This document shows, one piece after another, positions 42,790 through 54,029 of a stretch of 64,000 bases of DNA. This DNA is from Coniochaeta sp. PMI_546 (Eukaryota > Ascomycota > Sordariomycetes > Coniochaetales > Coniochaetaceae), in NCBI GenBank assembly GCA_021432605.1, contig MU271144.1, positions 2,476,606 through 2,540,605 of the forward strand. Reading direction: 5' to 3'. Below the pieces are notes generated by a model. That model worked only from the letters and a program-made list of their open reading frames with translations. It had not been told where the DNA came from and searched no databases. A program made the position numbers and the translations under genes. Each line of letters starts with the position of its first letter. Position 1 is the stretch's first letter.

Positions 42790-44886
42790 TCAGGCCAGTG
42801 TTATCCACTTGATAGCGGATCCATCGAAGAACCCCTTCCAATATCCTTTGCAGACTCCGACACGTCGATATGTACCAGCGAGCTCGTCAATTATCTGCAA
42901 CAGCAGCATAGTTGATATCTCGACTTCTAGTGCGATCAACTCGCTCTCATCTCCATCAGGTACGTGGACACTTTCATCCGCCATCTTACACTGTGGGATG
43001 GAATAGTCGAGTTGGCCTATTAGCGGTTCCGTGTGGCCCTCATACACCAGGATTCGACCGTCCTGCAAGTTTCTCGCGTGGACCGCTATGCTAGGATCAG
43101 GCAGACGATACTGTTCTCCGTGGGCACCTTTCCACGAAACAGAGTCCCAGCCAACTTTTCGAGACGTGGCATCCACGAGTTTCCGAATTCGCCCCCGAAC
43201 TCTCACTTGCTCGACTTTCGCACCTTGTTTGACCGCATCGAGCGCATCAACTGGGCCGGAGCAAATTTTTTCCTCTTGAAGCTGGAAGGCGGCAGCCACC
43301 TCGCGGGATGAGCATATCCTGATAGCTTGGCACAGCGGCAGGGATGCCCAAGACCATGAGGGAGCCACGACTCTGAGATTCTTTGTCGGATCCCCGGCCT
43401 TCTCAACAGACCAACCGAGCTGTCTCGCAAAACTTCCTCTCCATAGTCCTGCGAGATATTCCTCCTCCGGAACGGCACCCTTCGCTGCTGGTGTGAGCGC
43501 TTGGTAAAACTGGACTGCCATACCGGATATCCCCGGAAACCGATCGGTTGCATCAGCAAAGTCTCGTTGGACGTAGTCCTCCACCACTCCCAGCCATTCA
43601 TCTAGGAGCTTGTCGGTTTCTCCATGCCAGCACAGGTTCTTGAATCTCTGCGGCCCGTTTGTGAACATGTCGGTGGGCTGCTTCGGCGGTTCAACAGATA
43701 GTTCGTTGCGCTGGATTTGGGAGCAGGACCAGTATACCATCTGACCACACCAATAAACAAGGCGCGGCGACAGCCGCTCTTCCTGCAGGGTCCACGCTCG
43801 ACTGGACACCGGAACCCTGCTTCGACCACTTCGCATTTCGTCAAGACGCGGCGTAAGCGTCTCGAGCGAGTATCCCGAGAGCGTGCATGGCAAGCGAGAG
43901 TATAGCCAGGCGGCACGATGGCTAAGCAGAGCCTCAGTGGCATTCTCGACCGCCCCTGCAACGAGGGTGAACTTTGCGTTTCCGTATACTTCGTGCATAC
44001 GCGAAGCTTCGTCATTCCAGTTCGATCCTTGGGGAATGCAGACAGAGTCCACCCAGATGTAGTCGATCCCCAGCTCTTTGACAATCCTAATCGAATGCCG
44101 TATGGTCCTCGAAAGCTCGTGTGCAGGGAAGCCGATCTGTCTCCGCTGCAATTTCTCTCGTTTCGACTTATTGTCCAGGACCTTTTGCCAGCTCGCGTCG
44201 TCCATCTTTGCCGGGTCACCCCACGAATAGCTGAGGGCGACATAATCGACAAACTCCAAGTTTCGCGCCGGTACGAGTCGGAGCGTGTCGTCCGACTGTA
44301 TGTGTATTAGCCATGTTGGGTTCTGGTTGGACCATCTGAGATTGGAGCACGAAGGGCCGTGTTGGTCTTCGCATTCTCGAAGCCACTTTCTCAGATTATT
44401 CATCGGAGAGGACACGCCAGAGTCGGCTCTCGGGTTCGCAGAGAGTCGAAGAGGTCCCGAGAGGGTGCCTGTCCGCTTGTTGCAAATGACCGGAGCCTCA
44501 ACGATCTTCGTATCGTCCTTCCCGATCGTGATGCAGAGCAGGTTTCCGTACAGCGATGCATACACTGGCTCAGCGCAAATCTCTAGACCCTGAGCCCCGC
44601 CGTATGTGCACTGCTCTAACAGGATAGCCCTGTGGAAGACGCGGCACGGCAGGCACTTTTTAGCGCACTCGCGGAGAAGAGCAAAGCTTCCGTGCACTTG
44701 GATGGTGTATAGTCTCTCAGTTCGATTGCTTAGGCGAGCACGATCCCTCTTGCCGAACAGGGTCTTCTCGACTCTGCTGCACCCTCCACAAATATGCCCA
44801 GAATTGGCTCCTTGGACCAAGTCAGTCTCAGAATTTGACTTGGTGCACATGGCAATGTGGGTAAGGCGGATAGAATCTAGCAGCAT
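42790..44886 (-). CDS. HET-domain (heterokaryon incompatibility-type) protein
   Basis: The single-exon frame encodes 698 residues. An N-terminal Cys-rich part (about residues 30-85, with HICGGCSRV and CAKKCLPCRVF) could bind metal. The HET domain spans about residues 215-380: block 1 VDYVALSYSWGDP, block 2 GIDYIWVDSVCIPQGSNWND and block 3 SSRAWTLQEERLSPRLVYW. The C-terminal third has no recognised domain. HET proteins trigger cell death when genetically different hyphae fuse, or in other self/non-self responses. Frames of 90-216 codons in other registers are shadows. Many fungal genomes carry dozens of such genes, so a specific incompatibility role cannot be claimed. Confidence 0.9.
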   Translation of the reverse strand: MLLDSIRLTHIAMCTKSNSETDLVQGANSGHICGGCSRVEKTLFGKRDRARLSNRTERLYTIQVHGSFALLRECAKKCLPCRVFHRAILLEQCTYGGAQGLEICAEPVYASLYGNLLCITIGKDDTKIVEAPVICNKRTGTLSGPLRLSANPRADSGVSSPMNNLRKWLRECEDQHGPSCSNLRWSNQNPTWLIHIQSDDTLRLVPARNLEFVDYVALSYSWGDPAKMDDASWQKVLDNKSKREKLQRRQIGFPAHELSRTIRHSIRIVKELGIDYIWVDSVCIPQGSNWNDEASRMHEVYGNAKFTLVAGAVENATEALLSHRAAWLYSRLPCTLSGYSLETLTPRLDEMRSGRSRVPVSSRAWTLQEERLSPRLVYWCGQMVYWSCSQIQRNELSVEPPKQPTDMFTNGPQRFKNLCWHGETDKLLDEWLGVVEDYVQRDFADATDRFPGISGMAVQFYQALTPAAKGAVPEEEYLAGLWRGSFARQLGWSVEKAGDPTKNLRVVAPSWSWASLPLCQAIRICSSREVAAAFQLQEEKICSGPVDALDAVKQGAKVEQVRVRGRIRKLVDATSRKVGWDSVSWKGAHGEQYRLPDPSIAVHARNLQDGRILVYEGHTEPLIGQLDYSIPQCKMADESVHVPDGDESELIALEVEISTMLLLQIIDELAGTYRRVGVCKGYWKGFFDGSAIKWITLA

Positions 44887-45104
44887 TACTTCAAAGTGAT
44901 GTGTTGCTAGGTGTATGTGATCAAATCTGGGGAACGAGATTTGTCGGGAGGTGTTGAGCTCTATCCTATCATGGAGTGTCCCTTATGAGTGGTTTGGTTG
45001 TAATATTTGCTTCTGATGTGAGTGATGAGAATGTGCTCGGATGTGTCTTTGCCACGATCTGGGACACATCACTTATACTTCAAGCCATCAACAGCTCTGC
45101 TAGC
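44887..45104. other. Promoter side of the HET gene
   Basis: No distinct element was recognised. Confidence 0.4.
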
Positions 45105-45437
45105 TCACGAGGAACGTATATAATAAGATATCTCTGCAGAGGTCCAGGCACCAACGTAGACGGGCGGCGGTATGGGATGATGGAACTTGAAATATCTTTG
45201 TGAATGAGCTAAAAATTGTTATTCAGTAAAGAAGAGAATAGAAATGAAAAAGAAAAGAAGGACAAATGAGGTTATCGTACTTCTACCAAACAACAAAGTA
45301 GACTTCTGGAGACAGACGAAGGTATCACAAGGCTCATGGGTGGCGGATGCTGCTTTAAAAAAGTCCAGCGCCTCGTCGAATGTCTCTGGACCATTGGTAG
45401 CCATGTAACATGGGTTGCTTTTTGAGCTGATAAACAT
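45105..45437 (-). CDS. Possible small two-exon protein, 84 residues
   Basis: An ATG-started frame (45437-45287) with good protein character (NGPETFDEALDFFKAASA) can be joined to 45208-45105 across a 78-bp intron with donor GTAGAA, a CTGAAT-like branch and a T-rich TTTTAG acceptor. The joined frame has 85 codons. There is no signal peptide and no known motif. Without transcript data it remains a weak call. Confidence 0.28.
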
Positions 45438-46181
45438 CCCTGTAGCGGACTACCTAGAATCTACCTTAGACTTAGTCATGGAGGACGAATACGGTGTCGA
45501 TAGCAACGCCGTCTGTCAGAATCACAGGATACGGAGTTATGTGTTCCCAAAATGACGGGGAGATTATGGATTGGAAATGCAATATAATCGCGGAACAACT
45601 CTCTAGATTAGTTCGAAAAATATGTCCCCAATCGACATTGATTTCTGCCTATCTACTCTTGTGACTTCTTCGTTTGAAACTCATCTTCTATAAAGGTCCT
45701 GCGGTTAGACACCATGGATGCGCAGGATCGACTTCCAGAAGCCACTCTACCTGTATCATGGTTCAGCACTTGTTCTCGTACAGTTGATTCGTTGTGAAAC
45801 TTAGCGGCCTGATTTGGCTTACCGACAGCCTGGGCTGGGCCTTGTTACAGCACCGCCACTGCAATCTCCTCTGCGGTAGCGTGACAGAAGGCTGAGTCAA
45901 GAATGCCTAACATGGCAACCCAGGGAACCCAAACATGGCAAGGCCAACTAAGGTACCTGAGCTAAATATTCCTACGACCGGCAGGCACCCGATTTGTGTC
46001 CTCGGTAATGCATAGAAATATTGATCTGCGAGTCCCAACAGATGTTTGACCTGCATCGCGGTATCCGACTACCGGGTTTCACTTCAGCACATGCGCATCA
46101 TTGGGCCATCATTGCACAAAAATATTCCTGTCAATTCCTGCTATTCCCTTCAATCCTCCTACTCCGGGCTACGACCATAGA
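45438..46181. other. Intergenic stretch, no gene supported
   Basis: Mixed sequence. The last 150 bp form the promoter and leader of the next gene. Confidence 0.4.
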
Positions 46182-46919
46182 ATGGGACGAGGCCTCTGGT
46201 TCTGGGCGCATACGGCGACACTTCTAGCACATAGCGCATACATGGCAGCGAGCGCTGTCGCCTTCGTGGTATCTAGTCATAAATCAATTGGCAATTTCGA
46301 CGACCGCAGCGACCAGTGTAATTCGTCGTGTGTGATCAAGGCCTGGGGAAGCAGTGCGCTGGTGAGTCGCGATGGCATACCGCATCACGTCCCAACCCGC
46401 ATTGCAGAGGTTGTTCAAAGTAGGTACTTACAACCTTGGCAGGCCATGTGTGCGGGAGTCGTCAGTCTCATACTATTTACCGCCACACGTCGATGGGATA
46501 AAAGCGGACCGATAACTCCAGAGCGCTTCGACGGCAGCAGTTTCGTTATCAAGATTGGATGGGGCATTCACCTGGTACTCGCTTGGGCAGAGTACTATTT
46601 AACCGCGTCTATTACCAAAGATCTGGCGGGTTGCTCGATAATGCGGGCCCCTTTCCTACTAGGAATTGCTGCTTTGTGAGTAAGCCTATGAGACAAATAG
46701 TCCATCGCTGGTGCTAACGGGACATTGCGTGGTAGATCGTCCCAGCTAGTAGTTGTTTACGCGGATTATGCGAAATTGATGTTGGATAGGAGGACTCTTG
46801 ACGAAGTGTTGGCACCGGATCTTCCCAGCAATGGCCCTGAGACACCTGCAACACCTGTAACGGGTATTCCCATCCCAATATGGTCTTCGAGATTCACCGA
46901 TCGCTTGGTGGAAGTATAA
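46182..46919 (+). CDS. Unknown membrane protein, about 225 residues
   Basis: Exons 46182-46675 and 46736-46919 flank a 60-bp intron (donor GTGAGT, acceptor TAG) and give 226 codons. Four membrane helices are visible: FWAHTATLLAHSAYMAASA, MCAGVVSLILFTA, IGWGIHLVLAWAEYYL and FLLGIAALSSQLVVVYADY. A Pro-rich polar tail follows. Inside exon 1, positions 46361-46441 (81 bp) have a GTGAGT donor, a CTTAC-like branch and a CAG end and are a multiple of three, so this segment may be a further or optional intron. No family is recognised. Confidence 0.6.
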
Positions 46920-47643
46920 GCCGTTGAGACCGGTTACTTCTGCGATGAGGAGCAAATTTCTGGCATCATGTAGTCTATACCCTGCGGAAGAAAACCAGCT
47001 CAGAGTCAGAGCCAACATCGAGCGGCAGTCCTGCCAACTCTTATTGGGTGGCGGATGCCCGATATCATTGGGTGGAAATGTAACACAAGAGCTTCGATTA
47101 TGCGGTGGGCGTTATGTGCTCATGCGCAGGACTTGTGTTTGTTACACAGACACACGGTTCGCTGGCACCCAGGCAGTAATCTGTACCTTGGCAATAGTGT
47201 CCTCACTCCTCAATATGCAGCCCTCTGTCCTGCAGCCGCCTTTATTATGGTGGTAACATCACTGCCGTGCCGCTAAATTGAACATATGCTTCCTGGTTCG
47301 GCGCTACCAAACAACCTACTTTGGTAACATTGACGAACCTGTCGTCACACAATGCAGAGGGAGTTTCCGGAGCACGTCTCTCTTTTCGGTTGACAGGTCC
47401 GTTCCGTGGCGTGCACGACTGTCACTCGATCAACCCTAAATAGGCGGGAGTGGCTGCGTGTTACAGCCACAATCCTACGCTGATCCGTCAGTGCTGTGTG
47501 GACCGGTGCGGCATGAAAGCTCTCAATGATCTCACGCTTGGTCCCCAAAATGTTGTGCTGACTTCCTTCTTCTCAACTTTCAGCAGATTGCGCCAAAAGC
47601 TGTTCAATCGCCAATTCGCTCGAAAAGACCGAACCATGTGATA
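46920..47643. other. Intergenic stretch, no gene supported
   Basis: Nothing convincing is seen on either strand. The right end is the promoter of the Clr5 gene. Confidence 0.4.
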
Positions 47644-49406
47644 ATGCAGCCGTCCGAGATAGTTTCCTCGCCGTCCACAGCGGTTTCTCCGCCAAGAGAG
47701 CGGGGATGTGATGGCGCGCCAGCTGACGCTGATGCCGCTGTCCCCGCTGACATCCGGGGTCCGTCGGCGGAAGACTGGGATCGTCACAAGCGGACGATCA
47801 TCAACATGTACGGCACTATGAAGCTCAAGGACATCCGAGAGCGCATGGCCACCGACCATGGCTTCCATGCAACGTATGTTGTCACCACTGCTCATTCGGC
47901 TATTTAAGCTGAGTTTGCGCCGGGCACGCCGACTCACATTCTAGTAGAAAACGAATGTACGATCGCCGTTTTCACAAATGGGGTGTATCGAAGTATGTGA
48001 AGAGGGCAAAGCCAGCACAGGTAAAGCCGCGGAACGATCGCTCTAGGTCGCCGTTGTCAGACTCTCGCAACGATGAGCCTCCAAAGCAAGGATTTCCAGG
48101 CCGGAATGATGGAGCGGGTTCGGATGGCTGGCGAACGACCGTGCTCATGACCAGCCCCCACAGCAATCCAGCGTATGAAGATAGCGTGGATTCACAGTCG
48201 AGTGAGTCTTCGGACGCGACGATGTGTGGTTCATGGGTTGACTTCAAGGAGGACATGTCAGATGCGAGGTGGTTTCAGACCTCGCCGTCGACCTCGCCCG
48301 CGTCACCCCTCTGTAGCTGCGACGAGAGCCACCACCAGCCACATGCCCAGGACGCGCCAAAGACTGAAGACTACCCTGAAGTCTCCAGAAGAAACACGTT
48401 TGTCAGTCTAAGGAGCGTAAAGCCCATGTCACAAGATCGGACAGCTTTTGACATGGAGCATGTCCTGTCGAGCCTAAAAACCTTCTGCTCGTCCCATTTT
48501 GACGCTCAATCGGGCGGCCACCACTATCGATCCACCCTACTAACCAACCCAGCATCTTCTGCTGTGCGGCAAACGTGGATGCAGCTCCACGATTGCATAT
48601 ACCTCTTCAAACTGAATGACACACGAAGAGCCATCGCCGGACTGGAAGAGATTCGCCGGCTCCCACCATCATCACTCATTGACCACTCACCACAGGTCGC
48701 ACTCGAGGTCGTTGCGTCCCTCGCACCGATCAACACCACCCGATACCCATACATCCGCAGCTTCATCCTCTCACACGTGCTCAGGGCAGCCCACTCGGAG
48801 CTTGGCGCCCTGCACCCCATCACCACCCTTTGCGCCCATCTATCCCGCGACGGCGACAGCCAGGACGTCTCTCGCACAGCGCTCTCGTGTCTCGCGCAAT
48901 TGGTATCAGACAAGGACGCCGCCTTCCGGCTCAGGGTCCGGTTGGCGGCGGTGGACATGTTGAGGCGGGAGCATGATTACGCCGCCGCGATCCACCTCGC
49001 CAAAGAGATCCTCCAAGCCGCGGAGGAGGAGTTCGGCATCGACTCGCCGCAGCGCCGCCGCGCGGCGAGGAAACTAACGCATGTCTACCTCGACTCTGGT
49101 GACTACATCCACGCTCTGGAGTCATGTCGATCTGTGGTTGGGCGCCAGACATCGGCATCGGCGTTCAGCTTCCAGGATTACGACGCTGTGCGGGGGATGG
49201 AGGATCTCGCTGAAGTCCACCGGCTACGAGGGGAATACCAGTCGAGCAGTCTTTGGCTGTCCGCTGCGGCCGATTTATCGGCCAAGCTGCTTGGGAGGTC
49301 GTTGACCACGGTGCATATCGTGGACAAGCTGCTTGATATGACCGAGAAGGCTGGGCAGACAGTGGAATGCGTTGCATACCAGTGCACTTATGCGTCTTTC
49401 CTATAG
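47644..49406 (+). CDS. Clr5-domain protein with TPR-like C-terminal region
   Basis: Exons 47644-47873 and 47945-49406 flank a 71-bp intron (donor GTATGT, acceptor CTAG) and give 563 residues. The Clr5 domain begins at about residue 44 (EDWDRHKRTIINMYGTMKL), continues with ERMATDHGFHAT, and finishes after the splice with KRMYDRRFHKWGVSKYVK. This is a fungal DNA-binding-like domain of about 50 residues. A disordered Ser/Pro-rich linker follows. The last 280 residues contain helical repeats resembling TPRs (YAAAIHLAKEILQAAEEEFG, ALESCRSVV). Clr5 proteins are abundant in filamentous fungi and mostly uncharacterised. A nuclear regulatory role is inferred from the domain only. Confidence 0.85.
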
Positions 49407-49626
49407 GAAATGGATCCTTTGCATGGCCGTGGCGTTGGGTAGGATCGGCGAGAGGAGTTCACACGGGGTATGCACGATTTTACAACCAAAGGTATGCCCT
49501 GAAAGCACTTCATTGTACTGGATAATATGACGCTGGGCGGTGAAGGATACGCTGCTGGAACAACAAGTTCTTGATCTCCATGACAGTTTTTGATATCAGA
49601 TACCATCTTAATTTACCCTCCCCACA

Positions 49627-50634
49627 TTACTCATAGAACACCAAACACCTAACCTCAATACTCTCCCGACCCTTCGCATCAGGCGGCGTAGCAGGGTCGA
49701 TAAACGCCGTATGCGGCGTATAATCCGCCACGCCGGGCCTACCATTCGGCCGGTCCTGGCTGAAAGAGTCAAAGCACTTGATGAACATGGTCTCATCGGG
49801 CGTCATATCCTTAACATAGTAAAACTTGTGCTTCTCGTTCGGCGCCACCGAGAAAGTCTCGCCCTTGATCTCGTACCCGGCCGTGCTCGTCATGCTCTCC
49901 GGGTCGGGCAACACTTCCTTGCCGCGGTCGTCGTCGTCCCGGTCACGGTCTTGCCGCTGCGGGTAGAGCAGATCGACCTTGACCAGATCCTTGGGCTCGG
50001 TGGTTCGCCAGTCCACCACCGCGAGCGGGAAATCGCTCGCCGGGTGCCCGATCGGGCGCCAGACGTTGATGATCTGGTACCGGCCCTTGAGCAGCTCCTC
50101 CGCCTCGGCCGGGTCGGACACGTGCCGGCGCACGCGGGCCTCTGCTGCGCGGGGGGTCTGGTCGACGTGCACCTGCTGCACGGGCTGGCGGGGCGAGGAC
50201 TTGTCGTGCTTGCGGATTGTGTGGTCGAAGATGACCACCTTCTTGATGCCTGGTAGCTTGGCGCGCAGGAGGGACTCGACTTCGGCGTAATAGCCCTCCC
50301 TTACGGTGCGGTCATCAGTGAAGGACTTCTCCTTGGCGGGGGCGTCGTATACGGCAAAGCCGGATACGTCTGTCCCGAAAGCGGAGAAGCCGGCGTCCCG
50401 GACGTTGGTCACGGACCGCCGACGCTCGGTTCGCCTAAAGGATGAGACGTCGGCGTCTACTTTGGCCCAGGGCTTGACGAAAGGCTCGTCGCTTTGGGAG
50501 ATTGTGGTCGGATCTAGGTATTTGAAGGTGCCGGTTGTCATTGTGCTGAGATGCCGTTGAGGCCGGGGTAAGGCTTGAGTAGCGGGTCGAGATAGGCTTA
50601 AGAGTTGGGCTGCGCGGATGAGACGGGTTGTCAT
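49627..50634 (-). CDS. AsaB/GA4-desaturase-like oxidoreductase
   Basis: The 335-residue single-exon protein belongs by sequence to the fungal AsaB/CmcJ-like hydroxylase-desaturase group. Typical blocks are NVRDAGFSAFGTDVSGFAVY, FDHTIRKHD, QQVHVDQTPRAA, RYQIINVWRPIG, PLAVVDWRTT, HKFYYVKDMTPDE, IKCFDSF and the terminal HTAFIDPATPP and SIEVRCLVFY. The HVD pair and later His are likely metal ligands of a dioxygenase-type fold. The first 31 residues are rich in Arg, Ser and Leu with no acids before MTTGTFKYLDP, which looks like a mitochondrial targeting sequence; most relatives start near that internal Met. Relatives act in aspergillic acid and gibberellin-type pathways. No such pathway genes are next to it here. 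Confidence 0.85.
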   Translation of the reverse strand: MTTRLIRAAQLLSLSRPATQALPRPQRHLSTMTTGTFKYLDPTTISQSDEPFVKPWAKVDADVSSFRRTERRRSVTNVRDAGFSAFGTDVSGFAVYDAPAKEKSFTDDRTVREGYYAEVESLLRAKLPGIKKVVIFDHTIRKHDKSSPRQPVQQVHVDQTPRAAEARVRRHVSDPAEAEELLKGRYQIINVWRPIGHPASDFPLAVVDWRTTEPKDLVKVDLLYPQRQDRDRDDDDRGKEVLPDPESMTSTAGYEIKGETFSVAPNEKHKFYYVKDMTPDETMFIKCFDSFSQDRPNGRPGVADYTPHTAFIDPATPPDAKGRESIEVRCLVFYE

Positions 50635-51645
50635 CGACGACTAGTAGATTTATGCTTCACTGAAGTCAAAAGGAGCCCCAAATAGTGAGGTTTGCTGTTG
50701 TTGACGGAGGTCCACCGAGCCTTTTAAGCTAATTACTTGACTACCTTACACTAATGTCTCCGATCGCGCATGACGCCATACAGGTTTGCCCCCTCCATTA
50801 TTAAGACGTTCAATTAATAATCGCCGCGCGCCCTTTCTAAAACCGCAATCCATTTCTCATCCAGCCTCAGCGGTCAAATGAAAAGCCGCGTTGATGACGG
50901 CGCACTACAACAATATTTCAACGTCAGTCTCGCGAGGATGCTTGTCATAGTTGTTATCTCTGGATTGCTTTAAGAGATGTCAACCGCTTCTCTCCGCCCA
51001 AGTCGAAAGCCGCACTGGAGAGTTGCAGTTAGTTGTTTGTCATATTCAAGAATCGCACGGGCTCGACATGTCGAGGGCCTCGACCTGAATGACCTCCGAT
51101 TAGATGATCTTAGGCTTCTTAGCCGCTGTCAGCGACAAATAATCGAGGCATATCCTTGTGCGATCACTTCCAGCCTCCAACGCGGGGAGAATATCCAGCA
51201 TCAGTTCTAACGAAGATGAGTCACATATGCGAGTATGTCTCAACTGGCCATTATCGCAATGATCCGATACAGGACAGCCAAACACCAGAACGGGACCACT
51301 GGGACACCTTCGGGGACAGTACGTCTCTGCGACTTTGTAGAAATATCTGGCCCGTCTTTGATCAAGGACAGCAGCGATAATAAGGTCTCGAGGGTCAGTA
51401 GCTACATTCAAGTGCCCAAGATCGCATTCACTGCATGTCCTAGTCGTCTCAGTCATCGTCCCACGGCCGTCGAGGGACACTGTTCACTCAAAATTGGTCT
51501 AAAGAGATGCGCCCACTAAATAATAAGAACTTGATGGCAAATATGAATTTCCAATCCACACTTCCGGAAGCAAAGGAAGGCCAACCTAAGCGTCAGCAAT
51601 AGGAGTATATACATCGCACAGGAGCCGTACTCACTAAGTTATCAT
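50635..51645. other. Intergenic stretch, weak small frame only
   Basis: A minus-strand frame at 51100-51480 begins with GTG. From its internal Met it could code a Cys-containing protein of about 116 residues (TETTRTCSECDLGHLNV), but it has no domain or supporting context. No other gene is seen. Confidence 0.35.
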
Positions 51646-52821
51646 TCAATTTACCGCTAACGCCGGTGCCAGGACCTTGCCATGCTGCGCGAGGAGCGCC
51701 TGTGGCGCTTCGCCGCAGCTTCCGAGCGTGGTGTGTCTGGGGACAACCCACTTCGTGACGATGAAGCTGAGAGTCGACGTGGTCGTCTGACGTTTGAGCG
51801 TGGTGTGCTTGGTGGCGGTTGAAGTCGAAGTGACTGTGGTTATGGTGGTCTTGAATACCACAGGCGTAGCTGCGGTCTGCGTGGAGATGGTCGTGGTCGT
51901 CGCGTAGGCCGTCTCGGTTATTGTGGTGGGAGACGGCTGCAGGACGATCGCGGTCGAGATTGTAAGAGTCGTCGTGGTGATGAGGCCGCAGTGCGCTGCT
52001 GAATAAAGCACGGATGAGTCCTGCTGTCGGCCTCTGATCCGCGCAACCTTGACTGCTGCTCCCGCGGAAATGCAGATCACTGTGGACGTGATGGTGCTCG
52101 TAGACTCCTTGTAAATGGTGCGAGTGGTCGGGACAACTGTAATTGTTGTGGTCACTACATTTTTGGCCTTGACTGTCTTCGTGCTCGATACGATGGTCGA
52201 GGTAGCTGTGGCAGGAGTCACAGTTGTAGTTTGGGTCTGGGTGCTAGTCGACGTGGTCACTGCAAGGTCAAGTTAGCTTTGGCACATGATGTTACGCATG
52301 TCTGACGTACATGTGAATTGCTGGTCCGGGTAGGTCACAGTCGAGGTCGCCACTGTGTAGAGCAGGGTCGGGACATGGGTCTCGACGTAGGAGAATTGTA
52401 CAGTGCCGAAGGAAGGATAGCCGGGCGCGTTATAAACGATCTGCTGGGTCACGACAGACCCGTCCTTTATGATTGTATGGGGCACATCGAAGAGAAAGCT
52501 GTAGGTTCCCGTGATTTCCGGGACAATATCTGTTACGGTATCAACGGCTGAGGTCGTACGGACTACTCCGTCGCTACCGGTGTAAGTGATATCAGCGACC
52601 TGGGAGACGTGGTCGCCAGCCGCCGCGTAGGTGTTTTGACACGTCGGCAATCCCACGTCCATAAGGATGAATATGAGTTCGACATTGGCTGCAGTGTCTG
52701 GCGCAGCATTGCAGACGGAGTTCGGGGACGGCTCGAGCCCGACGTAGCAGGTAGCCAAGCACGGCTGGAGTGAGGCCAAAAACGCAAGTACTCCCAGAAG
52801 AACCGAAAACGGGGAAACCAT
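51646..52821 (-). CDS. Thr/Ser-rich secreted cell-surface protein
   Basis: Exons 52821-52311 and 52259-51646 flank a 51-bp intron (donor GTACGT, acceptor GCAG) and give 374 residues. A signal peptide (MVSPFSVLLGVLAFLASLQPCLA) leads into a Cys-containing domain of about 150 residues (CYVGLEPSPNSVC, LPTCQNTYAAAGDHVSQV). The second exon encodes mainly Thr and Ser with Val/Ile alternating (TTTITVVPTTRTIYKEST and similar), a heavily O-glycosylated stalk common in wall proteins. The end has two isolated Cys regions and no clear GPI-anchor tail. Its role is likely structural or adhesive at the wall. This is inferred from composition. Confidence 0.8.
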
Positions 52822-54029
52822 GTTGGTATGCTACACGAAGATGATGTAGGATACCTCTGAGTCTGAAGTGTAACGGGGTGGGATATGTTGTCGACTTAAA
52901 TAGCATCGCCCCCTCCCCGGGCTATCTCTCCCTCACCCAGTCATGGCCTCTACCAGCAACATTAAAGATGTGGCTGGACGCGGCCACAAGAGGAATAAAC
53001 AGGACTGACCCTGAGAGACCCTGAGGGCGTGCAATGTGTGTCTACTGATGTGACTACATTATGCAACACACAACCGATTGGCCATGTCCATAACTGTCGG
53101 TGGAAAACGGTGTCTGCCACGCGATATTTCTTGTGGTGGCTTGCTGATACAACGGCCGCTATGCTGAAAAGGTCCTCTATATTACATGTCGGGCATAGCA
53201 CTTTGCGTATTCTTCAAGGTCTGACAGCCCATTCGGTATGATGTTACATTCGATGGTCGCCTGCGGACATTCCTTCTTGCCCAAGTTTTCAGCATGCATG
53301 GGTCTGCATCAGCTGAAATGCGCGAAGATTCTCGTTCCTGCCAGGGAGCCGATGCCCTGGGCCACGCATTGATATCAACTGGGGCACAAGTAAGCTTACT
53401 CGTAGTATAGTGGCTCGCTCAGCTCATGCCGAATTTGTCGCTCGGGTAGAGCGAAGTAGGTCCGAGGTTTGCATAGCAACCCCTACCAAAGACAAGAGGA
53501 TATCTCACTGCTTTCAAATGATAGAGGACTAATGTTGTCTAGTACTACACGGACACTAAGGAGTCAGATACTTTGCTACTGAGTAATGACAGCAAGAAGC
53601 TGCCGAGGCCGTGTGCTAGACATTTGATAACTTCCTGATGAAATTGTGGCACGATGATAAAAGGTCTCGAAACACAGGCCGTGATCGTGATCACGAGAGT
53701 ACGTTGTAAGAGCTGTTAGTTCAGAATACCGAAGGCAACGGCTGCGAAACTCCATGACTTCCGTCACACCGATGCCGCATGCAGAAAACTAGAGGATACC
53801 TTTTGAGCTGTTTGTGGGCATAGTACTTCCAACCCTAGCGCCATATATTGCTAGAACAATTCCTTACCGGCTGCAGTTGTACTGTAAGGTTTATATGAGC
53901 CAGATGTGCTAGATCTAAAACGTATTCAAGCTCCAATCTCTACCAGTGTAGTAGAGGCAGTGGGTATGTTTGACCTCATGCGGTGCTTGGATAGTCTATA
54001 TATGCCGTGCAACTGGTTACACTTGTTGA
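52822..54029. other. Intergenic stretch, no gene supported
   Basis: The left part is the promoter of the Thr-rich gene. Remaining short frames lack motifs. Confidence 0.45.

Noticed and set aside
49711-50256. 181-codon + frame opposite the AsaB-like gene
   Set aside because: It is rich in Val, Leu, His and Arg as expected for an antisense shadow.
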